Assembly (NCBI GenBank): GCA_949825065.1
Contig: OX463845.1
Coordinates: forward strand, 22,032,516-22,096,515
Reading direction: 5' to 3'
DNA: 64,000 nt
Source of the DNA: Odontocerum albicorne
Lineage: Eukaryota; Arthropoda; Insecta; Trichoptera; Odontoceridae
Of this stretch, positions 56,165-64,000 are shown piece after piece (the first letter of the stretch is position 1; every line of letters begins with the position of its first letter). The notes under the pieces are model-generated. The model saw nothing but the letters and a program-made list of their open reading frames with translations. It made no database searches and was not told the DNA's origin. Position numbers and translations under genes: made by a program.

Positions 56165-56855
56165 ATAAAATTAAAAAGTTGTTAAAAAATAAAGATAAGC
56201 ACAAAATTAGTAATATATTACGTTGAAAATTGTTTTACATGCATTCAATCTGAACAAGAGTTCATTACACGCGAGTTTTTAGTATCAGACCGCAACAGGC
56301 TTACAATATGGTTATATTCACTCGAAAAGCAGACATAACAAAGACAGATGGTATCTAGATTTGCATCAGGGTTAATAAATCTTTAACTCGAGAGTAAAAA
56401 AAGTTTGCTTTTTAACCGAGGAATTACGTGAGCGGTTTGTAAAGGTATGGTTTTAAGTTTTAGAGATCAAAAGTAGGATTTTATTTTTAAAATATTTGAC
56501 AACTTTCCTTCTATGCGTTTTAGTGAAGGACGCAGAAAAACAACATTCAGCTAATATTAGTTTTTTTATTGTAGTTCAAGATTTGAATCGGGATAAAGCA
56601 CTAGAAATATTAATATATGAATGATACAAAGCAGCTTCATTTTTCTCACTGATTATTTCTGAAGTGATTGTAATTGATTCTAATAATTATAACTGCAAGT
56701 GTAATTATTGATTTATATATCAATCATTTAATTTAATTGTAGTATTATGTACTTTTCTCTTCAGACCCTCGACGACTTATGCCAGATATGGCTCGCCTGG
56801 GTTAAAGTTTGACCATACTTACTGATGAAGACTTTTCAAAAGTTGTAATTCAATA
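56165..56855. other. AT-rich stretch, no gene seen
   Basis: No supported feature. Confidence 0.45.
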
Positions 56856-56859
56856 AAAA

Positions 56860-57265
56860 AGAAACGAACTCCGTATCTTACATGATAAAACGACCCGGAA
56901 GTTACTCGGTTTCGATTCCCTTTTGTATCCAATTTTATTAAAAAGTGTTCCAAATTTCATTTCACATAAGGCGTCTTCAATATTTTTGTTTGATTGGAAC
57001 AGATTATCACATGTCAATAAATCTGAGCTAACATGCAGCGTGAGAGACGATAAAGCAGAGATATATCACCAACTCGATGGACTGACTAAGTAAGGAACGC
57101 AACAGGGCTCTCTGTGACAGCAGTACTACAAAAAGCCCAAAGTAGGGAGAGATGGAGAATCGTCTTGAGCAGATGAACCATAAAGATCATGACCCTCAGA
57201 TACAAAGAATAGACCAAGAAAACATAAATCTGCACAACTGGTAATCTAAACAACGAAAGTATAAT
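56860..57265 (+). repeat. SINE family S1, interrupted by an RTE fragment
   Basis: The head (ACATGATAAAACGACC; ACTCGGTTTCGATTCCCTTTTGTATCCA) and body (CCAAATTTCATTTCACATAAGGC, TTTTGTTTGATTGGAACAGATTATCACATG, CAATAAATCTGAGCTAACATG) run to about 57030. The 3' end (CTGGTAATCTAAACAACGAAAGTATAATA) resumes at about 57238. The intervening 200 bases are a retrotransposon end. Confidence 0.7.
57040..57235 (+). pseudogene. RTE-type retrotransposon, family B, 3' end inside a SINE
   Basis: The plus translation contains QLDGLTK, then AVLQKAQSRERWRIVLSR and ITIMTLRYKE across a stop. It matches the SPxRWxDQ...AxxxAQxRExWRRIV end typical of this ORF type. It is bracketed by the two halves of one S1 SINE, so it most likely inserted into it. 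Confidence 0.6.
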
Positions 57266-57499
57266 ATAATATAATTAAAAACATTACTCAAAATGTATAT
57301 TTCCGCGATTTATTTTTATCAATAAATATGTCAAGTATATTTATTACAAAATAGTATGTGCTTTAACTTAAGTGAATTTTATGAATAATGCAATGGCTAA
57401 TTTCAGAATCGACATTTCAATTTATTCAATGTCTGTTCCGGCCGGATAGGACCATTAATTTTCATAAATATTTTTTGAGATTCTAAAACATGTAATAAA

Positions 57500-58010
57500 T
57501 ACAGTACAAACATACATTCACGCCATGTAACTTTTGGGGTTGGCAGATAGATCTCCACGCATTTCTTCTATACATGCAACTCTCGCTTCGTCCGCATCTA
57601 TACACTTCGTCATACATACTCGGGTATTTCTCATACTTCTTACCTTTTTCTCAGTCAAGGTAGCTATTTTTTTAGCTTCTAATTGTCTCCTTCTACCTTT
57701 TCCTTGGCCTACTTCCTCGCATGCCATCCATTATAGCCATATAAAGTTGATACGTAAGTTTTTCGCAAAACATTCTCCTAATGTGGCCAAACAATGCCAA
57801 AACTATTTTCTTTATTCCACTTATAACATCCGTCTCTAGCAAACAGTTATCCTTCAACTGATCATTTCTAACTCAATAATACAGTGTGATACCAGATATT
57901 CTACATAAGTCAAGCATTTCTACCGCATTTATTCTTCCCTTATCACTATCTTTCAATGGCCAGGATTCGCTTCTTTACATCAACGTTGCCAATTTTGAAG
58001 ATTTTGCGAT
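57500..58010 (-). pseudogene. RTE-type retrotransposon, family C, 500-bp 3' copy
   Basis: Minus strand, in order: GRINAVEML-like, ETDVISGIKKIVLALFGHIRRM, FCEKLTYQLYMA, GMRGSRPRKR, EKGKKYEKYP or, in the better frame, KKVRSMRNTRVCMTKCIDADEARVAC, then RGDLSANPKSYMA. This covers the segment from after the RT palm to the stop. It carries multiple frameshifts. The 3' tail reads GTGAATGTATGTTTGTA. Confidence 0.75.
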
Positions 58011-58014
58011 TGAT

Positions 58015-58885
58015 TTGTTGGCAAAAACAGTACTAACTGCGCAGTAGACGTTGTTCCCTACATGAAGACGCATTTTAATATATTTATCTTACCATCACTT
58101 AAAAACATGCTCAACATAATTTCTTAACTTGTGTTTCATTAATCACAATCACAATCAAATTTCATTGCAATTACTCATAGAATCACCTTTTTCTACAACC
58201 ATGACTTTCAATTCATTAACATTCATTTTCGAACATGTTATACGAGTAGATTGCTGATATTAAAATTTACATACTCAAGGATTTGGTTGCATGCATTTTA
58301 AACCATAAAGCATAGATTTTTTTGAAAATAAATAAAATCTAGTATGCATTTCCTGCTCAAAAGCGTAGCGTTTATAAAAATGAAGTTCCATACAACAAAT
58401 AATGGACAAGTCATAGTGATCCATTCTTCGACAAGTTTGTTTTTATTATATGAGAAAGTGAATAGAGTTTATTGTATGCTTATTTAAAAATATACGAGTA
58501 TTATAATGATAAGAATTCCCCACATTAATTTTAATCGCATTTATCAGGCTGCCAGCGCCGTCAAGGCACTCTTCCAAGCAAGACTGTTCTGGGCATTCTT
58601 GTAAACGGTCTACCAGTCCAGCTATATGATAGTATGTATTGGCAGTCTTTTATGGTCTTCCAAACAGATGTCGGTCATTTGCATTCATTTTTTTCGATCG
58701 CTTCTAGTAGCTTTAAGATATAGAACCCGACGAGTCATTTTATTATTTTTGCTATCTTCTATTGCAAACAGAAAATTAATATTTATTAACAATATTGTAT
58801 TTATAAAAAAATAGGCAAATACTTTTTCCTAAAAAAAACTCATTTGAGAAAATCGGATAAAAAACCCAAAACGTAATTTTCCATT
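58015..58885. other. AT-rich; degraded RTE continuation to about 58260
   Basis: 58140-58255 (CACAATCAAATTTCATTGC, ACAACCATGACTTTCAATTCATTAAC) resembles 61540-61590, suggesting both minus-strand RTE copies extend further 5' in decayed form. 8-mers at 58241 and 58493. Nothing else. Confidence 0.4.
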
Positions 58886-58889
58886 TAAA

Positions 58890-59305
58890 AAATACGATAC
58901 GATAGGCTATATATACCTCTTGATCGATACGATAGGCTATCTATCCCTCTTGATCGAGTATGATTTTGCGCGTATTAGTTTTAGTGTTGTACTTCAGCAT
59001 ACAGTCTTGATAGATCAAACCCAAAGGTCCGATGGCAAGGCGATTACATTTCTAAGATGATCGGCATGTTTAATCTTCTGCAGACTATCATTAAGCTGAG
59101 TTTTATAAAGTGCTATGATTGCTTTGATTTGAAGCGGTTTTAAGAATTTATGGTAGGTAGCATATAAGCTATAGAAAAAACATAAATTCAGATGTAAAAT
59201 AGTCTATGAATAAAATCGGTCGGGAATTGAATCTGCCAGGAATCGGACCTGGGGTGCCCGCTTGCTTAGCGTGAACGCTAACCGCTAAACCACAACCGCC
59301 GACAA
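58890..59305 (-). repeat. tRNA-derived SINE, family S2, copy 2, full head
   Basis: On the minus strand the right end is the head: TTGTGGTTTAGCGGTTAGCGTTC (A box) and CAGGTCCGATTCCTGGCAGA (B box). The body follows through TAGGTAGCATATAAGCTATAG and CATACAGTCTTGATAGATCAAACCCAAAG. The 3' end holds a tandem duplication of GATACGATAGGCTAT..CCTCTTGATCG (58897-58957). It parallels 14440-14730. Confidence 0.8.
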
Positions 59306-59309
59306 ACAT

Positions 59310-59950
59310 AAATTATGAGGATACTAAAAGTCACACTATACACATAATTCATGTCCTTGATATGTGATGTTAGAGGGGGCTCTTGGATTTCCAGAAGAAA
59401 CAGTTGATAGATTATTAAAAAGCTCGAGGTTGAGATTTGTCTTTCTCTGTCTCGTGCAGAAGAAGATCTTACACGAGCAGACGAGCATAACAATTAATAC
59501 TTATTTAAGATTACAAAAACAAGGATATTAATCTTATTCCTTGGAAATTACAATAATTAAGAAACATATGAGTAAAAATACAATACGAAAAAAAAAACAA
59601 AACATAAATATGTTATATTAAGGAAAATTATGGAATAAATTATTTGAAATAATAATTTAAAATGCGTAAGACAAAAGTTTTTTTTACCATTTCATGCGTG
59701 GTTAAATAACTAGGCGACAAATGTTTTCTCCTTTTAATCAAGTGGGAATACAACCGAATCATAATATGTTGCTATCAATAAACCTATATTTATTTATTAT
59801 TTATTTAAAAATAATTTCTGATGACAAGAATTTTACGTTGTGTCGAAGTCACTTACTCTTTGTATACTTATTTATTATGATAAGGATTAGAGGCGATTTG
59901 GAGGAATCCTAAGAAAAATCATGACTCGGTTAGTCCAAACTCTCGCTTTC
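59310..59950. other. AT-rich stretch, no gene seen
   Basis: No supported feature. A frame open at 59721-59912 lacks recognisable domains. Confidence 0.45.
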
Positions 59951-59954
59951 TCCA

Positions 59955-60330
59955 TTGTTTTATATTTATTATGCGGAGACCTGGACAGCCAAGGTATGCA
60001 ACATACAAATAATTGATGCCTTTGAAATGTGGTACTGGAGGCTGCTCTTGCGCATACCACGAACTACCAGAAGAACCAATCGATCGATTATTGATGAGCT
60101 CGGGCTTGAGACGCGTCTTACAATACTTTGGATATGTAGTGCGAGGAGAGTACGATAGCCTAGAGCGGTCTAGCCGAGCACCTATCTGATAAAGTGACCA
60201 GGTGAAAAAAAAGTGGGGCGCTCACTTCAGGAAACGCTATATAGGGCAAGCGATCGCTTGTGTGGGATTATAATGGTTGATGACCACGTGGATCGCGATC
60301 CTTAGAATTGAAGGAACAACCAAGGAGAAG
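59955..60330 (+). pseudogene. RTE-type retrotransposon, family B, C-terminal fragment
   Basis: The plus translation AETWTAKVCNIQIIDAFEMW, YWRLLLRIPRTTRRTNRSI, IDELGLETRLTILWICSARRV aligns with 29620-29800 (FKMWCWRRMLRSPW...KRTNASI). After a stop, KKWGAHFRKRYIGQAIACVG and TTWIAILRIEGTTKEK follow, the terminal part of the ORF, seen here only. Broken by stops at about 60160 and 60185. Confidence 0.8.
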
Positions 60331-60584
60331 TGAAAGGATAAAAAAACATTCAAAGACGAGACTATAAGAAAAAAAAGTAAATTGACCAAGTTCAGAACAT
60401 ATAATCCGGGATATCAAAAATGTTAGGTTACGAAATGTTGGATGAGTTACTGAACATGTTTATTTCCTCGTTCGAGCCGATAATGTTCAAACTACGGTTT
60501 ACATATTAATTGTACTGCATCCCTTCCACTGATTATAAAACAACTCGGTGTATATACTCGTTGCTAATATGGTAAACGGTTCCA

Positions 60585-60655
60585 ACTAATAGTTTCGCCA
60601 TTGAGAATTAGTTTTCTAAACGGCGCTATATAAATAGTCCATTTATTATTCTTAA
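60585..60655 (+). repeat. SINE-like family S3, 3' end
   Basis: TCTAAACGGCGCTATATAAATAGTCCATTTATTATTCTTA is almost identical in layout to the 3' end at 7480-7520. Confidence 0.7.
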
Positions 60656-60859
60656 AAAGAAGGACGTTACAAAGCCTGAATGTAAATATCCAAATAGTGA
60701 TCACCATTGATAGTTACCAATCCACAAGCCACAGTGCTAATTGTATAATGTTTTTGGACTTGTTATTAAGCAACCAAAATAGTTCAGAACCAATTCAAAG
60801 AATTCGTTATACTCTTCATGATCCTCAATCATGAGAATATGACTGTGTGGATAAGCGGC

Positions 60860-61590
60860 GGGCGTCTCATCATCATCACCATCACAATAATTTCTTATTG
60901 GGGTAGGCAGAGAGAATAGATTTCTAATTAATTTTATATTTGAACGCATCGTTCGCTTCTTTAACGCCCATATACTCGTACCTATCTCGTCATGCATAAT
61001 CTCGTATTATAAAGGATTTGAACTCTTTCAGAATGCCATTCATTTCGTAGTGTCACGTTTTTCTTGGTTTTCCCAAACATCTCACACCTATACTACTTCT
61101 TAAGGTTATTTTTTTTAATCTTTAATCTTTCTTTTTTTTTACGTGGTCGAACAATGTCAATGCTCCTTTCTTTTTCTTAAGTACTGCATCTTCTTCCCTA
61201 ATATCCGCATTCTCTATTTTGCCTTAAATTATTTTTCCCACGCATTATCCGAAAAACTCTTATTTCTACCGTATTTATGTATATTACTTTCAACATGTTT
61301 TTATGACGTCCTAGTTTCACATGTGTATCCTAATATTGGAACCAAGATTCAATTAGAAGCATCTAAATGTGCTTATCTTGAAACGTTACGGCTGGAAAAC
61401 ACACACTATAACTCACCATTTACTCTATTGCCTGCTACTTTTCTTCTATCAAATTTGATGAGAATACGCTTTTCTGATAAAAAATCCTAAACTTGATATT
61501 AATGTTTCGTTTTTCACTTTTTTTTCATACACATTATAATTTCCTTTTCCAATGACCACAACTACTGATTTTCAATCTAACAAATCACGT
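60860..61590 (-). pseudogene. RTE-type retrotransposon, family C, 3' copy
   Basis: On the minus strand, TTCTCTCTGCCTACCCCAATAAG and CATGACGAGATAGGTACGAGTATATGGGCG correspond to SLPTPI and MTR. Upstream, 61140-61330 matches 57750-58000 (TTATTTCTACCGTATTTATG versus CATTTCTACCGCATTTATTC; TTTCAACATG versus TTTCAATGGC). The 8-mer TACTCGTA at 60973 lies inside the coding remnant. All frames are broken. The plus-strand frame at 61143-61490 is a shadow. Confidence 0.65.
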
Positions 61591-61596
61591 TTTTCA

Positions 61597-61740
61597 TGTG
61601 TTTGGTGTTTTTTTAGTGTTATCGTCTATACCCCCTCATTTAAAAGTTGAACAATCAAGGCGAAAAGGAGTTTTTGGCGTGAAAACTTTTAGAATTTGTG
61701 GTGAAGTTGTTTTTTTTTGTGTTTTTATCTTGACCTCCTC
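61597..61740 (+). repeat. tandem repeat (about 115 bp), left unit
   Basis: GTTTTTTTAGTGTTATCGTCTATACCCCCTCATTTAAAAGTTGAACAATC, GGCGAAAAGGAGTTTTTGGCGTGA, AGAATTTGTGGTGAAGTTGTTTTTTTTTGTG and TTTTTATCTTGACCTCCTC match the units at 62500-62860. The unit is cut off from those by a reverse transcriptase segment. Confidence 0.8.
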
Positions 61741-62505
61741 TCTGCAAAATCATTTAACAAAGTTAATCATGACATACTTTTTAAAAAATTGAGCAAGTTT
61801 GGCTGTGATTTACCATTTTTAAAGTTATTCGCTGACCATTTTCGAAATCGAAAACAGTTTGTCTCTTATGGGGTATTTACATCTGATCAATTCCATGTTA
61901 ACTCAGGTGTTCCGCAGGGATCAAATCTAGGACCAATGCTTTTTCTTATTTTTATTAATGATGTGAAAAAAGTATTATTCACTCAAATGCTTTACTATTT
62001 TTGGATGATCTTAAATTGTTCCTAAAAATATCGAGCGTTGACGACTGTAGGAAACTCCAGGATGATATCAATAATATATATAAATGGAGCATTCGTAACA
62101 AACTTTTCTTTAACGTATCAAAATGTTTTGTTATTTCATTTGTAAGAGCACGAAGAACTACTTATTTCCGTTATCTTATGAATAGTCAACATTTGTCTAG
62201 GACAGATAAAAGAAAGGACTTAGGTGTTTTATTTGAAAGTGACCTTTCGTTTGATTTGCAAATCAAATCAGTCTGCAATATAACAAATAAGATGCTTGGG
62301 TTTGTAATTTGTACAACCAACCTATTCACAGATACCTATGTATTCAGGATATTATATAATTCTTTGGTCAGAAATAATTTGGAATATTGTTCTATAATAT
62401 AGGCGCCAGCAGGAATTACGTATTCACTCATGGTAGAATGGGTCCAGAAAATATTTATCCGTTGTCCCTACATAAGAGAGTATGGATATTATTCTTGGCT
62501 TTATC
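61741..62505 (+). pseudogene. CR1/Jockey-like reverse transcriptase fragment
   Basis: Frames in order: SFNKVNHDILFKKLSKFGCD (usually A-F-D-K-V-N-H), FRNRKQFVSYGVF, NSGVPQGSNLGPMLFLIFIND (61900-61962), a one-base deletion near 61985, then LLFLDDLKLFL with the catalytic pair as FLDD rather than F/YADD. RKLQDDINNIYKWSIRNKLFFN, RKDLGVLFESDLSFDLQI, SLVRNNLEYCSII, a stop, APAGITYS and KIFIRCPYIREYGY follow. The RT domain is thus present from its middle motifs to near its end. The replaced Ala in the active site, the deletion and the stop make it inactive. Both ends abut repeat units. Confidence 0.88.
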
Positions 62506-62865
62506 CGTGGATAAGCTGTTTTACGTGGTTTTGTTTACGTCCCCTCATTTAAATGTGTTATTGTCGAGACAAAAAATAGCTAATTGGTGTGATATTTCAC
62601 AATTTTTCGAATTTGCGGTGGATAAGTTGTTTAAAGTATTTTTGTCTATGCCTCCTCATTTCAATGGGCCACTGTCAACACATAACAGCTTTTTGGTGTG
62701 ATATTTCACAATATGTCGCATTTGTGGTGGATAAGTTATTTTAAGTGTTTTTGTCTATGCCTCCTCATTTAAAATTATCATTGTCAAGTTGAAAAGGAGT
62801 TAGTTCGGTGTGACCAGATTTTTTGAATTTGCGGGGTAGAAGTTGTTTTGCCAGTGGGGTAGAGG
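62506..62865 (+). repeat. tandem repeat (about 115 bp), three right units
   Basis: Each unit has GGTGTGA(TATTTCACAAT), a GAATTTG(C/T)GGTGGATAAGTTGTTTTA motif, TTTTTGTCTATGCCTCCTCATTT and a (T)TGTCAA segment. Units begin near 62506, 62625 and 62740. The frame open at 62387-62701 crosses them and is not coding. Confidence 0.85.
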
Positions 62866-62889
62866 GGGATCACTACCATTTAAAAAAAT

Positions 62890-63027
62890 GAAGTAATCTC
62901 TCCCAGTAATGGGTAAATATGCCAATAATGGCAATGAAGTAATATCTCTCAGTAATGAGTAAATATGCCGATAATAGCAATGAAGTAATCTCTCCCAGTA
63001 ATGGGTAAATGTGTCTATAATGGCAAT
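62890..63027. repeat. 46-bp tandem repeat, three copies
   Basis: Units at 62890-62935, 62936-62981 and 62982-63027, each GAAGTAATCTCTCCCAGTA, ATGGGTAAATATGCC and AATAATGGCAAT with a few substitutions. No coding content. Confidence 0.97.
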
Positions 63028-63147
63028 ACTGATGATTTTTAAAAACCATATATTTTTATTTAATAGATTCGTAAGGTTGATGATTCCTTTGAGGAGCTTT
63101 TATAAGGAAAGAAAGTTATATTAAGTGGCCTTTTATTTCTTTTATAC

Positions 63148-63364
63148 CTTTCACGAACCGATTCTCACGAGTGCAAGTTAATTCCCAACGACACTGGCCC
63201 AATGTTTCTATTACAGTTTTATTGGCTAGAATTAGTACTTCGTGTTGATCCGAGGTAAGATGAGAGTCCGCCTCTAAAATTAATAATTTAATGCTCAGCC
63301 TGCTGTTCTCGTCCTCGTCAATCGGGCCTTGTTCCTCGGCAGAGATATATGACCGTTGGTTCAA
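63148..63364 (-). CDS. candidate exon of a host gene, unrecognised protein
   Basis: A minus-strand frame of 72 codons with protein-like composition: LNQRSYISAEEQGPIDEDE, NSRLSIKLLILEADSHLTS, DQHEVLILANKTVIETLGQ, CRWELTCTRENRFVK. It is preceded by a possible acceptor (GTTCCATAGTAGGCAG) and followed by a possible donor (GTGAAAG/GTATAAAAG). The segment is GC-richer than both flanks. Without splicing the frame extends from ATG at 63382 to TAA at 63116 (88 codons). I know no family with this sequence. An unrecognised transposon ORF is the alternative. Confidence 0.35.
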
Positions 63365-63384
63365 CTGCCTACTATGGAACAATC

Positions 63385-64000
63385 GAAATATTTTAGGTCC
63401 CGATGAAACTAAATACAGATATTGAATTCGAGAGCGAATGTAGGACTCTTTCCAGATTTTTTTATGGCGTTCAACAAAAAAAGGTTTAATTTTTTTTTAT
63501 GAAATTCAAATGGACAATAATTTCTTCATAGTCATTTTCTGTTTGATTTTTTCTTTGTTTAGTTAGCACAAAAAACATTTTGTATTTTATTATAAAAACC
63601 AAATTGTTAGTTTCCTGATTGCAATAATAACATACTATAGATAATTTGAATAAATTTAAATACAACAAGTTTTCTATTTTTCAAGAAAGAGATATCTTTT
63701 AAAATTTAATCGCTATAAATGACAAGATATTAAAAATAATGCATAAATGTAGATGAGTAATTTTAATGCAGAAAAATATACATTTTTAACTTTATCGTGA
63801 TGTACCTTCAACGAATTCGAATTGGTAATTGTGACTCGAAGATAACACTGTCTACGCCTCCGTTAATAGAGTCCTTAAGTTAAGAACCACTTGAGTAAGC
63901 ACGTAATAAACGTTTCGTTAACGCACGTGTTGAAAATACTACTCCACACGTGAAAAGTGAAAAAAACACACAAACGTTTAGCGCGTGTGAGTATTGTTAT
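63385..64000. other. AT-rich stretch to the window end, no gene seen
   Basis: No supported feature. A CpG-richer short part near 63895-63985 (AACGCACGTGTTG; AACGTTTAGCGCGTG) includes a CACGTG word. Confidence 0.4.

Noticed and set aside
59225..59300. tRNA gene on minus strand
   Set aside because: Same reasoning: it is continuous with the S2 SINE body and a second copy exists at 14700.
62387..62701. 104-codon plus frame
   Set aside because: It crosses from the RT fragment into tandem repeats.

Overview
The window is eukaryotic nuclear DNA, strongly AT-rich, with no bacterial-style gene packing, no operons and no long host reading frame. Its transposable elements are of kinds common in insects: several mariner subfamilies, RTE-type and CR1/Jockey-type non-LTR retrotransposons, tRNA-derived SINEs, MITEs and a hAT derivative. 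This mix suggests an insect, most likely a lepidopteran. That is an inference from the elements, not a marker gene. The window reads as a gene desert or a set of very long introns.

Layout. 0-10 kb: AT-rich DNA with SINE and retrotransposon fragments, an inverted-repeat cluster (5.05-5.9 kb), a GC-richer unexplained block (6.5-6.8 kb) and a MITE (8.8-9.0 kb). 10-25 kb: many decayed RTE and SINE pieces, plus a short derivative of a TIR transposon (20.9-21.4 kb) inserted just behind an RTE tail. 25-35 kb: long featureless stretches; the best candidate host exon (30198-30336, minus); a one-ended mariner joined to a CR1-like remnant (32.3-33.0 kb); an RTE copy; and possible regulatory DNA. 38.8-40.1 kb: a complete mariner with perfect 31-bp inverted repeats, TA duplications and an intact 339-residue DD34D transposase. 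41-46 kb: a 314-bp hAT-type element with a perfect 8-bp target duplication inside a SINE, a dead irritans-type mariner and a second MITE copy. 50-61 kb: a 178-bp (AT)n tract against a truncated third mariner, paired inverted repeats of about 180 bp, nested SINE and RTE copies, and an open 3' end of an RTE ORF. 61.6-63.4 kb: a CR1/Jockey-like reverse transcriptase fragment embedded in a tandem repeat of about 115 bp, a 46-bp x3 repeat, and a second, weaker candidate exon (63148-63364, minus).

How parts relate. Only the 38.8 kb mariner looks capable of making a working protein. RTE elements could have mobilised the SINEs, but no full-length RTE is present. The most unexpected pattern is not an element: the 8-mer TACGAGTA/TACTCGTA occurs 49 times by my reading, about one per 1.3 kb, where composition predicts roughly two or three. 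It lies mostly outside recognisable elements and, in two SINE copies, sits where sibling copies are shorter and lack it. Coordinates of decayed repeats are read by eye and approximate to about 10-30 bases.
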